A model generated the notes under the pieces. The model did no database searches and was not told the DNA's origin. It saw only the letters and a program-made list of their open reading frames with translations. A stretch of DNA of 64,000 nucleotides from Spirochaetota bacterium (GTDB lineage Bacteria > Spirochaetota > Spirochaetia > Treponematales > UBA12059), in the NCBI GenBank assembly GCA_022703505.1, contig JAKLDN010000009.1:1-64000 (forward strand), written 5' to 3'. Position numbers and translations under genes: made by a program. Position 1 is the stretch's first letter, and each line of letters begins with the position of its first letter. Below are positions 52,193 through 59,764 of the stretch, one piece after another.

Positions 52193-52723
52193 ATGCGCAG
52201 CTCCCGCTGGATCCTGGCCTTGGCCGCGGCCGCGTTCGCCCTGGCCCTCGCCGCCCCCGCTTTCGCCGCGGATGACGTCCGCGGCCTGTGGAAGATCATC
52301 GACGACAAGACCGGAAAGCCCCGGGGCTACGTCCTCCTGTACCAATTCGACGGAAAGCTTTTCGGACGGATGGTGGCGACCATCGACAAGGAGACGGGAA
52401 CCATCAAGGACACCCTGGACAACCGGAAGGAGAAGGCCGAAAAGCTGGCGGGGGATCCCTTCTACGCGGGCCTCGACTTCGTGTACCGCCTGGAAGACAG
52501 GGGCAAGGAATGGCGCGGCCAGATCATGGACCCCGAATCCGGGGACGAATACGATTGCCGTCTCTGGAAGGAAGGGGACAAGCTCATCGTGCGGGGCCAG
52601 CTGAAGGGCCTGGGCTTCCTGGGCCGGAACCAGACCTGGATGCGCGCCTCGAATACCGAACTGGGCGGATTCGGAGTCCCGGATCCCCAGGGCTTCAACC
52701 CCGTGATCCCCCGGAAGAAGTAG
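52193..52723 (+). CDS. Secreted DUF2147-family protein
   Basis: The 176-residue protein has a signal peptide (MRSSRWILALAAAAFALALAAPAFA) and a lipocalin-like DUF2147 domain: DVRGLWKIIDDKTGKPRGYVLLYQFDGKLFGRM, then FVYRLEDRGKEWRGQIMDPESGDEYDCRLW and LIVRGQLKGLGFLGRNQTW. These periplasmic barrels are of unknown function. AAGGAG lies 6 bases before the ATG. It is a single-gene transcript behind its own promoter. Confidence 0.9.
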   Translation: MRSSRWILALAAAAFALALAAPAFAADDVRGLWKIIDDKTGKPRGYVLLYQFDGKLFGRMVATIDKETGTIKDTLDNRKEKAEKLAGDPFYAGLDFVYRLEDRGKEWRGQIMDPESGDEYDCRLWKEGDKLIVRGQLKGLGFLGRNQTWMRASNTELGGFGVPDPQGFNPVIPRKK

Positions 52724-52790
52724 CCGCCCCGGGGCCGGTCGGAGCCTCCGGCCGGCCCGCGGAAGGGCGGGCTTCGGGAAGCCGATCCCG

Positions 52791-53645
52791 TCAAGCCGGG
52801 ACCGAGGGGAACCTCCTGCCGGGATCCGCTATACGGTCCTGGCATTGAACCAGCCGGAGCTCCCGGTACCCGTCCCGGACTGTGCGTTCCAGGACGGCGA
52901 AAACCGTGTCCGCCATCCGTTCCAGCGCGTCCCGGGGGTCGCCGGTCCGGAGGTAATGCCCCAGGAAGAGGGCGGCGGTCAGGTCCCCTGCCCCCACCAG
53001 GGGCGGGTGCAGGGGTAGCTCCGGGGTCGTCAGAACCCAGGGGCCCCCGGGGCCGCTCAGGAAGAGGGAGATGGACCCTTCCTCCGACGGGTCCGGCTTG
53101 AAGCTCGTGATCAGGACCAGCCGGGGTCCCTCCGCATGGAGGGCATCCGCGGCCCGTCTCGCGTCCCCGACGCTCCGAATCTCGACTCCCGAGAGGATTT
53201 CCGCCTCGAACTGGTTCGGGGTGACGATGTCCGCGGTCCCCACGGCCCGGGTCCGAAGGAACTCCGGGATGCCTGGATGGACCGTCGCCCCCCGATCATA
53301 GTCTCCCATCACCGGATCGCAGCAGTACAAGGCCTTCGGGTTGGCCTTCTTCACGGACCGGGCGGCTTCCAGGATGATCCCCCCGATATCGGGATCCCCC
53401 AGGAACCCGGAGAGGACGGCGGAGCATTCCGGCAGGACTCCCCGCTCCTCGATCCCCCGGAAAACCCGGGCGATATGGTCCGCGGGGAAAACGTCCCCCT
53501 CCCAGCCGCCGTACCCCATGTGGTTGGAGAACTGCACGGTGTTGATGGGCCAGACGTCGAATCCCAGGCGCTGGAGGGGAAAGACCGCAGCCCGGTTCCC
53601 CGCGCATCCGTAGGCCACGTGGGACTGAATGGAAAGTATGCTCAA
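52791..53645 (-). CDS. pdxY: Pyridoxal kinase
   Basis: The 284-residue ribokinase-like enzyme phosphorylates pyridoxal to PLP. It begins LSILSIQSHVAYGCAGNRAAVFPLQRLG, the characteristic N terminus, and contains DPVMGDYDRG, TPNQFEAEILSG and the anion-hole motif VGAGDLTAALFLG (GxGD). The start is TTG at 53645, in a TTGA overlap with the hemW stop and 6 bases after GGGAGG. The second His of the usual SHVxxGHxGN is Cys here. Confidence 0.9.
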   Translation of the reverse strand: MSILSIQSHVAYGCAGNRAAVFPLQRLGFDVWPINTVQFSNHMGYGGWEGDVFPADHIARVFRGIEERGVLPECSAVLSGFLGDPDIGGIILEAARSVKKANPKALYCCDPVMGDYDRGATVHPGIPEFLRTRAVGTADIVTPNQFEAEILSGVEIRSVGDARRAADALHAEGPRLVLITSFKPDPSEEGSISLFLSGPGGPWVLTTPELPLHPPLVGAGDLTAALFLGHYLRTGDPRDALERMADTVFAVLERTVRDGYRELRLVQCQDRIADPGRRFPSVPA

Positions 53646-54853
53646 GCCGGACCTCCCGGGCGGAGCGCCCGCCCCTCGAACCTTCCCTCCATCTCCGCCA
53701 TGCAATCCAGGAGGAAGGGATTCAGAATATCCAGCAGCCTGTCCGAAGGGGCGGGTCCCCGGGGTCCCTTCTCCAGTAGGGACTTCCACTTGGAGAAGCT
53801 TCCCCGCAGCAGGTCCTCCGGCGCCCACCCGAAGCGGGCGCGGAAGGCTTCGGAATCCAGGCCCTCCCGGGTCCGGAAACCCGTCATGACCGCCTCGAAG
53901 GCAGCGGTCGCGGGAGGGACGATCTCCTCCCGCGCGAAAGCCCCGGCGTCCGAGAGGAAGTCTTCATGGTCCCGGGTCTCCTGGATCCGCAGGGTGCCGC
54001 CGTCCGGCAGGGGAATCGAGGACACCGCGGAGGGACCCGTCCCGATCCACGCGCCGCCCCTCCAGTAGTTCCGGTTGTGCAGGCACTCGGCACCGGGGCG
54101 CGCCCAATTCGAGACCTCGTAGCGCCGGTATCCCGCGGAGGCGCAGGTCTCCGCGACCGCGGACCAGAGCTCCGCCTCCATAGCTTCGGGAGGCAGCCGG
54201 ACGGTGCCGCTTTCGACCGCCGTCTCCAGGGGGGTCCCCTCCTCCACCGTGAGCTCGTAGATCGAAAGGTGCTCCGCCCCCGCCGCGGCCGCCCGCCCGA
54301 TGTCCGTCCGGACCCCCTCGGGGTCCTGGCCCGGAAGTCCGATCATCAGGTCCACGGAGAGGCGCCCCCTCCAGGACGACGCAAGCTCCAGGGCGCTCAT
54401 CCCCTCGGAGGTACCGGCGCTCCGGCCCGCGGCCCGCAGGACCTCCGCCTGGCCGCTCTGGAAGCCCAGGCTGAGCCGGTCCACCCCCGCGTCCCGAAGC
54501 ACCCGGAGCGTCTCGGCGGTGAGGCTCTCGGGATTGGCCTCCACGGTCCACTCCCGGAAGGGAGTTCCCCCGCCCAGCCCGGCGATCCCCTCCAGCAGCG
54601 TGCCCAGGGCGTCGGGGCCCAGGGCGGTCGGAGTCCCGCCCCCCACGTAGGCCGTGGCGAAGCCCGAAACGCCGAACCGATCCGCCAGGTCCCGCGCCCG
54701 GTCCAGCAAGGCCGCCGTCATCCTCTCCGGTTCGTTGTCGGGACAGGCTTTCAGGGGCCTCGAATGGAAAGAACAGTACCCGCATTTCCCCGCGCAGTAG
54801 GGGACGTGCACGTAGAGACCGGGCAGGTCCGGCAGGATTTCCGCGGAATTCAA
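53642..54853 (-). CDS. hemW: Radical SAM heme chaperone HemW (HemN-like)
   Basis: The 403-residue protein begins LYVHVPYCAGKCGYCSF, with the radical SAM cysteines C20, C24 and C27, followed by YVGGGTPTAL and the ANPESLT and LSLGFQS motifs. HemW lacks the extra N-terminal Cys of true HemN and is a heme-insertion chaperone. The catalytic tail of HemN is absent. The start is TTG in a TTGA overlap with the lepB stop. It is located between lepB and pdxY. Confidence 0.9.
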   Translation of the reverse strand: MNSAEILPDLPGLYVHVPYCAGKCGYCSFHSRPLKACPDNEPERMTAALLDRARDLADRFGVSGFATAYVGGGTPTALGPDALGTLLEGIAGLGGGTPFREWTVEANPESLTAETLRVLRDAGVDRLSLGFQSGQAEVLRAAGRSAGTSEGMSALELASSWRGRLSVDLMIGLPGQDPEGVRTDIGRAAAAGAEHLSIYELTVEEGTPLETAVESGTVRLPPEAMEAELWSAVAETCASAGYRRYEVSNWARPGAECLHNRNYWRGGAWIGTGPSAVSSIPLPDGGTLRIQETRDHEDFLSDAGAFAREEIVPPATAAFEAVMTGFRTREGLDSEAFRARFGWAPEDLLRGSFSKWKSLLEKGPRGPAPSDRLLDILNPFLLDCMAEMEGRFEGRALRPGGPA

Positions 54854-55581
54854 GGGATTCCGAAGGATCCGAAGGGCCAGTACCGCAGGATGATCCGGGC
54901 CCGGAACCGGCTCCGGTCCACGGGGCCGTAAGCCCGGGAATCCAGGGCGCCGGTACGGTTGTCCCCCAGGACGAAATACTGCCCCTCCCCCAGGGTGATC
55001 TCCGGGAAGGCGCCCGAGAGGGGCAGGGATTCGGGCCAGCCCTCCGGCATGCCTTCGCCGGCGGCTTCGTAGACCCGTCCGGAAACCTCGTACTCCGTCA
55101 GGTAGTGGGGATTGCCGGAAACCTTCACATAGACCTCGCTGCCCTTCATGTACAGGGAATCCCCCGGTATGCCCACGACGCGCTTGATGGACAGGCTGTT
55201 CAATCGATCCCGGGACTTGGACAGGGAGACTTGCTGGAAGGTGAAAAATCGCACGATGGAGTCCGCCGCTTCTTGATACCAGGGATCGCGCTCGTGGAAG
55301 GGAGCCTCCAGGAGCACTAAGTCCCCGCGTCGGGGATCCGAGATACCCCCCAAGGGTTTGCGGAACAGGGCCGACCGGGGACCGAAGGCCAGGGGAAAGG
55401 CCAGGACGAGGTCCCCGGGTGATAGGGTCGGCGACATGGACAGGGATCCCACCCGGTACGGAGCCAGGAACACGCTAGTGGTGACCTCGTAGACGAGGTA
55501 CAGGAGCGCAAGGATGCCCAGGCGTCGCTTCACCGTAAGGCGCTTGATCCGCAGCTCCGAATACGGGGACCTTCTACGCAT
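54850..55581 (-). CDS. lepB: Signal peptidase I
   Basis: The 243-residue protein has one N-terminal transmembrane segment (~20-40), the catalytic Ser in VGSLSMSPTL (S48) and the Lys general base in LSIKRVVGIPGD (K133), followed by FVLGDNRTGALDSRAYGPV. It removes signal peptides of exported proteins. A region of about 45 residues between boxes B and D (FGPRSALFRKPLGG...) is longer than usual. I chose ATG 55581 (GGGAG 3 bases upstream); the open frame continues to 55722 without coding character. Confidence 0.93.
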   Translation of the reverse strand: MRRRSPYSELRIKRLTVKRRLGILALLYLVYEVTTSVFLAPYRVGSLSMSPTLSPGDLVLAFPLAFGPRSALFRKPLGGISDPRRGDLVLLEAPFHERDPWYQEAADSIVRFFTFQQVSLSKSRDRLNSLSIKRVVGIPGDSLYMKGSEVYVKVSGNPHYLTEYEVSGRVYEAAGEGMPEGWPESLPLSGAFPEITLGEGQYFVLGDNRTGALDSRAYGPVDRSRFRARIILRYWPFGSFGIP

Positions 55582-55670
55582 GCACTCCCTGCCGTATCGC
55601 CCCGGGGCCGGTCCGGGGGCCGATGGATGAACTGGATACCCGGGCGGAACGGTAGCATCTTTGGCCCGCG

Positions 55671-55700
55671 TTGACAAGGCTTCCGGCGGCTTCCTATAAT
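55671..55700 (+). promoter_or_regulatory. Consensus promoter upstream of smpB
   Basis: TTGACA (55671-55676) and TATAAT (55695-55700) are both perfect, separated by 18 bases. The first downstream ATG (55709) begins a 38-codon ORF; smpB starts at 55827, so the transcript has about 120 bases before smpB. Confidence 0.85.
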
Positions 55701-55708
55701 CCACCACC

Positions 55709-55825
55709 ATGCCGAGACTCAACCGAGAAGCCGAAAAAGGACCCGCCGCCGTCTCCCCGCCGTCCCGTCTCGGCCCGACCCGCGAACCCGGACCGCGCCG
55801 CTGCGCCCCGGGACCTGGAGCCTGA
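55709..55825 (+). CDS. Short upstream ORF (38 codons) ahead of smpB, possible leader peptide
   Basis: The ORF starts 8 bases after the TATAAT box and ends with TGA at 55823-55825, one base before the smpB ATG. It has no Shine-Dalgarno sequence, so it would be read from a leaderless mRNA. The peptide is rich in Pro, Arg and Ala and includes a Pro-Pro pair. The smpB ribosome-binding sequence (GGAG, 55816-55819) is inside its last codons, so its translation would affect smpB. I cannot exclude that it is a chance reading frame in high-GC DNA. Confidence 0.4.
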   Translation: MPRLNREAEKGPAAVSPPSRLGPTREPGPRRCAPGPGA

Positions 55826-55826
55826 T

Positions 55827-56291
55827 ATGGACGGATCCGGCACGAAACTGATCGCCGTCAACCGCAAGGCCCGGTTCAACTACGAGGTCGAGGAGGACCT
55901 TGAGTGCGGCATCGAACTCGTGGGCAGCGAGGTGAAGTCCTTCCGTATGGGTAAGATCTCCTTTCCCGACGCCTTCGCGGTGATCGAGGACGGCGAGGTC
56001 TGGATCCGCAACCTCCACGTGGCGGAATACGTCTTTTCCTCCATCTTCAACCACGACCCGGACCGGAAGCGAAAGCTCCTCCTGCACAAGCAGGAGATCA
56101 AGCGCCTCAAGCGCAAGGTGGACGAGCGGGGCTATACCCTGGTGCCCCTGTCCTTCTACTTCAAGAACGGCCGTGTGAAGGTCAGCCTGGGGCTGTGCAA
56201 GGGAAAGAAGGCCGCGGACAAGCGGGCCGCAATCAAGGACCGAGACGTGGAACGGGATACCCGGCGGGAACTCCGGGAGCGGAACCGGTGA
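55827..56291 (+). CDS. smpB: SsrA-binding protein SmpB
   Basis: SmpB carries tmRNA to stalled ribosomes in trans-translation. The 154-residue protein shows KLIAVNRKARFNYEVEEDLECGIELVGSEVKSFR, the ANLxxAYV-like region as FPDAFAVIEDGEVWIRNLHV, HDPDRKRKLLLHKQEIKRL and a C-terminal basic tail (KGKKAADKRAAIKDRDVERDTRREL). GGAG lies 7 bases before the ATG. rsmD follows 31 bases later and is probably co-transcribed. Confidence 0.96.
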   Translation: MDGSGTKLIAVNRKARFNYEVEEDLECGIELVGSEVKSFRMGKISFPDAFAVIEDGEVWIRNLHVAEYVFSSIFNHDPDRKRKLLLHKQEIKRLKRKVDERGYTLVPLSFYFKNGRVKVSLGLCKGKKAADKRAAIKDRDVERDTRRELRERNR

Positions 56292-56322
56292 GCCTCCTCC
56301 GTGTCGGCCCCGGGAGGGCTTC

Positions 56323-56874
56323 GTGCGGATAACCGGGGGATACCTGCGGGGAAGAACGATTTCCGTGCCCAAGGGGAACCTGGAGATCCGGCCCGCCATG
56401 GACCGGATGCGGGAATCGGTCTTCGCGGTCCTGGGAGACCTGACCGGCCGATCCTTCCTGGACCTGTTCTCGGGCTCCGGCATCCTGGCCCTGGAAGCCG
56501 CCAGCCGCGGGGCGTTCCCGGTCGAGTGCGTGGAGAAGGACCGGGAGAAATTCCCCCTGCTCCTCCGGAACGTGGCCCTTTCGGAACGGCGCATCGCCTG
56601 CCACCGGATAGCCGCGGAACTGTACCTGAAGCGGACCAAGGACCGGTTTTCGGTGATATTCCTGGATCCGCCCTTCCCCTACGGCCACCGGGCGGAACTT
56701 CTGACGACGATTTCCGATAGGGGAATCCTGGATCCCGGCGGTCTCGTCCTGCTCCATTACCCCGAGGAGGACGAACCCCCGGATCGCTGCGGCAGCCTGG
56801 AAACCACGGACGAGCGGAAATACGGCCGATCGCGGGTCCGGTTCTACACCCGCCGGGACGAAAACGCCCCCTGA
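56323..56874 (+). CDS. rsmD: 16S rRNA (guanine(966)-N(2))-methyltransferase
   Basis: The 183-residue protein begins RITGGYLRGRTISVPKG, followed by RPAMDRMRESVFAVLG, the SAM motif FLDLFSGSGILALEAASRGA and the catalytic VIFLDPPFPYG. It methylates G966 of 16S rRNA. The GTG start is preceded by GGGAGGG 4 bases upstream. The C-terminal segment (PEEDEPPDRCGSLETTDERKYGRSRVRFY) matches the family tail. Confidence 0.94.
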   Translation: MRITGGYLRGRTISVPKGNLEIRPAMDRMRESVFAVLGDLTGRSFLDLFSGSGILALEAASRGAFPVECVEKDREKFPLLLRNVALSERRIACHRIAAELYLKRTKDRFSVIFLDPPFPYGHRAELLTTISDRGILDPGGLVLLHYPEEDEPPDRCGSLETTDERKYGRSRVRFYTRRDENAP

Positions 56875-56885
56875 CCGGACGACGT

Positions 56886-57116
56886 TTACCGATCCAATCG
56901 ACGGAGATAGGATCGCAGACGCCGGCCCCGGGCATCCGGGGACGGGCCGTCGCCGTGGAGCCTGCCCGAAACCGGCCCGGGGACCGGTGGGAATACGTAC
57001 TCTCCGGTGAACCCCGGCACGATGGAATCTTCGACCAGCTTCAAGGTTTCCGCGCCGCGATCCGGTTCTTCCATCATCGGTTCCTCCAGGGAGGCAGGCT
57101 CTCGATAGAGAACCAT
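56886..57116 (-). CDS. Possible small protein in the 327-base rsmD-downstream gap
   Basis: This 76-codon minus-strand ORF begins MVLYREPASLEEPMMEEPD, continues with DSIVPGFTGEYVFPPVPGP and ends in an Arg-rich tail. Codon third positions are about 70% G/C, between coding and random for this genome. There is no clear ribosome-binding site. A plus-strand ORF (56955-57242) in the same place runs into the T-rich promoter at 57168-57196 and is less convincing. The rest of the 56875-57201 gap holds only that promoter. Confidence 0.3.
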   Translation of the reverse strand: MVLYREPASLEEPMMEEPDRGAETLKLVEDSIVPGFTGEYVFPPVPGPVSGRLHGDGPSPDARGRRLRSYLRRLDR

Positions 57117-57167
57117 ACCACGGTCGTTTCGGAATTTCTGGATAAATTGGACATCAACGGTGCGATG

Positions 57168-57196
57168 TTGATTCCTAGGTTTTTTTTTAGTATAGT
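57168..57196 (+). promoter_or_regulatory. Promoter of the TPR gene pair
   Basis: TTGATT (57168-57173) and TATAGT (57191-57196) are separated by 17 bases with a run of nine Ts in the spacer. The first ATG (57202) follows after 5 bases and the second (57208) after 11; neither has a Shine-Dalgarno sequence. Confidence 0.7.
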
Positions 57197-57201
57197 CGGG
57201 A

Positions 57202-57561
57202 ATGACTATGGTAAAAAACGAGTCCGACAAGTTCTCCGGTGAAGGCCTCATCAAGACCACGGACGGGCCCCGGGGGGACCTGGAAACCGCCAGCAAGGCC
57301 CAGCTCAACCGCCGTGGAAACGAACTGTTCAACGCGGGACAGATCGAGCAGGCGAGGCGGTTGTTCCAGACCACGGGATACTCGGACGGGCTGATCCGGG
57401 TCGGCGACTGGTACCGGGAGCATCACAAGCCCGTCGAAGCCCTGAAGATGTACAAGCTGGCCCATGACGACGAGCGAAGCGGAGCCCTGATCGAGAGAAT
57501 GGCCTTGGTAGTTCAAAACCTACTCCATGAAGAGGACCAAGATGACGAATCAATCCGATGA
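57202..57561 (+). CDS. Small TPR-like helical protein
   Basis: The 119-residue protein has a polar N terminus followed by helical pairs resembling tetratricopeptide repeats (KAQLNRRGNELFNAGQIEQARRLFQTTG, then YREHHKPVEALKMYKLAHDDE). It has no signal peptide and is probably cytoplasmic. The start may be ATG 57202 or 57208. It overlaps the next TPR gene by 20 bases, so the two proteins probably act together. The function is unknown. Confidence 0.85.
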   Translation: MTMVKNESDKFSGEGLIKTTDGPRGDLETASKAQLNRRGNELFNAGQIEQARRLFQTTGYSDGLIRVGDWYREHHKPVEALKMYKLAHDDERSGALIERMALVVQNLLHEEDQDDESIR

Positions 57562-58690
57562 TCGGATCCCGGGAGCCGATCCCGCCGAGACCCCGTCCGG
57601 TTCCCAGCCGCCCGAGCTTGTCGAGATATCCGAGCTGTCGAAGAAGGGGTACCAGTACCTCAAGGAAAACCGCGTCCGGGACGCGGAGGAATGCTTCCGC
57701 AAGATCCTGGAAACGGAGCCGGAGAACAACTACGCCCTGGTAGGCATCGGCGACGCGGCCCGGAAGCGGGGCATCTACCGGGAAGCCGTGGATTCCTACA
57801 AGAAGTGCCTGGTGTACCACCCGGGCAACAACTACGCCCTCTTCGGCCTGGCGGACTGCTACAAGGCCTTGAACCAGTACCAGATGGCCATCGAGATCTG
57901 GGAACAGTACCTCCTCCACGACAACAAGAACATCACCGTCCTGACCCGCGTGGCGGACGCCTACCGGAAAGTCCGGGATTTCCGGAAATCCAAGGCCATC
58001 TACCTGCGGGTTCTGGAGATGGAAACGGACAATCCCTACGCCCTGATCGGGCTCGGGCACCTTCACTACGACTTCAAGGAATACAAGGACGCCCTCCAGT
58101 ACTGGCAGCGCATGGTGGATCTGCAGGGACCGGCGGTGGACATCCGGGTCCTGACCTCCATCGGGAACTGCTACCGCAAGCTCAAGCAGTTCGACCGGGG
58201 GATCCCCTATTTCGAGCAGGCTCTGGACAAGGAGCCCGGGAACTTCTACGCCCTCTTCGGGCTTGCGGACTGCTTCCGGGGGACCGGCGACTCCGCCAAG
58301 AGCCTGGAGCACTGGGATCGGATCCTGAACCAGGATCCCCGGAACAAGGTCATCCTGACCCGGGCGGGGGACGCCTACCGGGCTCTCGGGGATTACCCCC
58401 GGGCCACGGATTATTACGAGCGGGCCCTGAACATCGAGTTCGACGTGTACGCCGTGCTCGGCCTGGCGGTCATAGCCCGACTCCAGGGGAAGACCGACGA
58501 CGCCATCGAGTCCCTCCGGAAGCTCATCGGGAACGACCCGAAAAACTACCGCCTCTACCTCGAACTGGGCCAATGCTACCTGGCCAAGGGGGACCGGCAG
58601 AAAGCCATGGACACCCTCGCGGACTTTCAGCGTCTTGGGATACGAAACCCGTACATCCAGGACCTCGTCGCGAGGATACAGCGCTCCTAG
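57542..58690 (+). CDS. Tetratricopeptide-repeat protein
   Basis: The 382-residue protein has about nine TPR units from ~30 to the end, with typical pairs such as YLKENRVRDAEECFRKILETEP, YREAVDSYKKCLVYHPGN and YALFGLADCYKALNQYQMAIE. The N-terminal ~30 residues are polar and disordered. No signal peptide or enzymatic domain is seen; a scaffold role is likely. I chose ATG 57542 because GAGG lies 6 bases upstream. It overlaps the small TPR-like gene upstream and is followed after 2 bases by rlmN. Confidence 0.9.
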   Translation: MTNQSDDRIPGADPAETPSGSQPPELVEISELSKKGYQYLKENRVRDAEECFRKILETEPENNYALVGIGDAARKRGIYREAVDSYKKCLVYHPGNNYALFGLADCYKALNQYQMAIEIWEQYLLHDNKNITVLTRVADAYRKVRDFRKSKAIYLRVLEMETDNPYALIGLGHLHYDFKEYKDALQYWQRMVDLQGPAVDIRVLTSIGNCYRKLKQFDRGIPYFEQALDKEPGNFYALFGLADCFRGTGDSAKSLEHWDRILNQDPRNKVILTRAGDAYRALGDYPRATDYYERALNIEFDVYAVLGLAVIARLQGKTDDAIESLRKLIGNDPKNYRLYLELGQCYLAKGDRQKAMDTLADFQRLGIRNPYIQDLVARIQRS

Positions 58691-58692
58691 CC

Positions 58693-59718
58693 GTGCCCCG
58701 ACGCCTTGCGGGCCTTTTGCCCCATGAAATCGCCGAGGATTGCGGATTCGACCGGCCGTTCCGGGGAATCCAGGTCTTCAAGTGGCTTTCCGGGGGGGCC
58801 CTCTCTTTCCAGGACATGACGAACCTCCCGGGACCGGAGAGGGAACGCCTGACCCTGCTCCACCCCTCGCTCCTGGGCACGGCCGTGGACGGCCGGTTCC
58901 GGGACGAGGACGGCACCGTCAAGCTGAGGCTCCGCCTCCCGGACGGCGCCGCGGTGGAGACCGTGCTCTTGACGGACATCGAGGGGAGGAAGACCGCCTG
59001 CATCTCCACCCAGGTCGGCTGCCCCATGGCCTGCGCCTTCTGCAAGACCGGGACCCTGGGCTTCCTGCGCAACCTCGAGGCCTTCGAGATCGTGGAGCAG
59101 TACCTGCACCTGACCCGGATGTTCGGCCGGCCCTCGAACCTCGTGTTCATGGGCATGGGGGAGCCTTTGCTGAACCTGCCGGAAGTCCGCAGGAGCGTCG
59201 AGATCCTGTCCCACCCGGAAGGCATGGGGCTTTCCCTCCGGAAGATCACGATCTCCACCTGCGGCCTTCCCGAGGGGATCCGGGACCTCGCGGACTCGGG
59301 CCCCCACGTCCGTCTGGCCGTCTCCCTGACCTCCGCGGTCGACGAGGTCCGCAGCGGGCTCATGCCCGTGAACCGGTCCCAGGGGCTTTCGGAGCTCCGG
59401 GACGCCCTGGCCTATTACCAGGCGAAGACGGGCGACCGGATCACCCTGGAGGCGGTCCTGATCGGGGGAGTGAACGACCGGCGCCAGGACATGGAGGCCA
59501 TCGTGGAATGGTCCCGCCCGCTCAAGGTCCAGGTCAACTTGATCCCTTGGAATCCCGTGCCCGACCTTCCCTACCGGGAGCCCTCACGACGGGCCGTGGA
59601 GGAGGCGGTGACCCTGCTGGAATCCGCGGGAATACCCGTCACCCGCCGCATGCGGCGGGGCCGCGGGGTGCTCGGCGCCTGCGGCCAGCTCGGGGAGACC
59701 CTCCGGGCCCCGGACTGA
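58693..59718 (+). CDS. rlmN: 23S rRNA/tRNA adenine C2-methyltransferase
   Basis: RlmN is a dual-specificity radical SAM enzyme that methylates C2 of A2503 in 23S rRNA and A37 in tRNAs. The 341-residue protein has TQVGCPMACAFCKTG (C110, C114, C117 bind the cluster), VFMGMGEPLLN, ISTCGLPEGI and the C-terminal catalytic Cys in GRGVLGACGQL. The GTG start is 2 bases after the TPR stop, with no strong Shine-Dalgarno sequence, so it is probably coupled. It ends the plus-strand run that began at 57202. Confidence 0.95.
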   Translation: MPRRLAGLLPHEIAEDCGFDRPFRGIQVFKWLSGGALSFQDMTNLPGPERERLTLLHPSLLGTAVDGRFRDEDGTVKLRLRLPDGAAVETVLLTDIEGRKTACISTQVGCPMACAFCKTGTLGFLRNLEAFEIVEQYLHLTRMFGRPSNLVFMGMGEPLLNLPEVRRSVEILSHPEGMGLSLRKITISTCGLPEGIRDLADSGPHVRLAVSLTSAVDEVRSGLMPVNRSQGLSELRDALAYYQAKTGDRITLEAVLIGGVNDRRQDMEAIVEWSRPLKVQVNLIPWNPVPDLPYREPSRRAVEEAVTLLESAGIPVTRRMRRGRGVLGACGQLGETLRAPD

Positions 59719-59764
59719 GGCCCGGATCGGTCCGTTCCCCGGCGATGCCGCTTTCCGGAGGGCG

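Noticed and set aside
55582-55722. N-terminal extension of LepB to 55722
   Set aside because: The extension runs through the divergent smpB promoter, lacks signal peptidase similarity, and ATG 55581 has its own GGGAG.
56955-57242. 95-codon plus-strand ORF before the TPR genes
   Set aside because: It reads through the TTGATT/TATAGT promoter and the run of Ts into the next gene's start, so it is unlikely to be coding.
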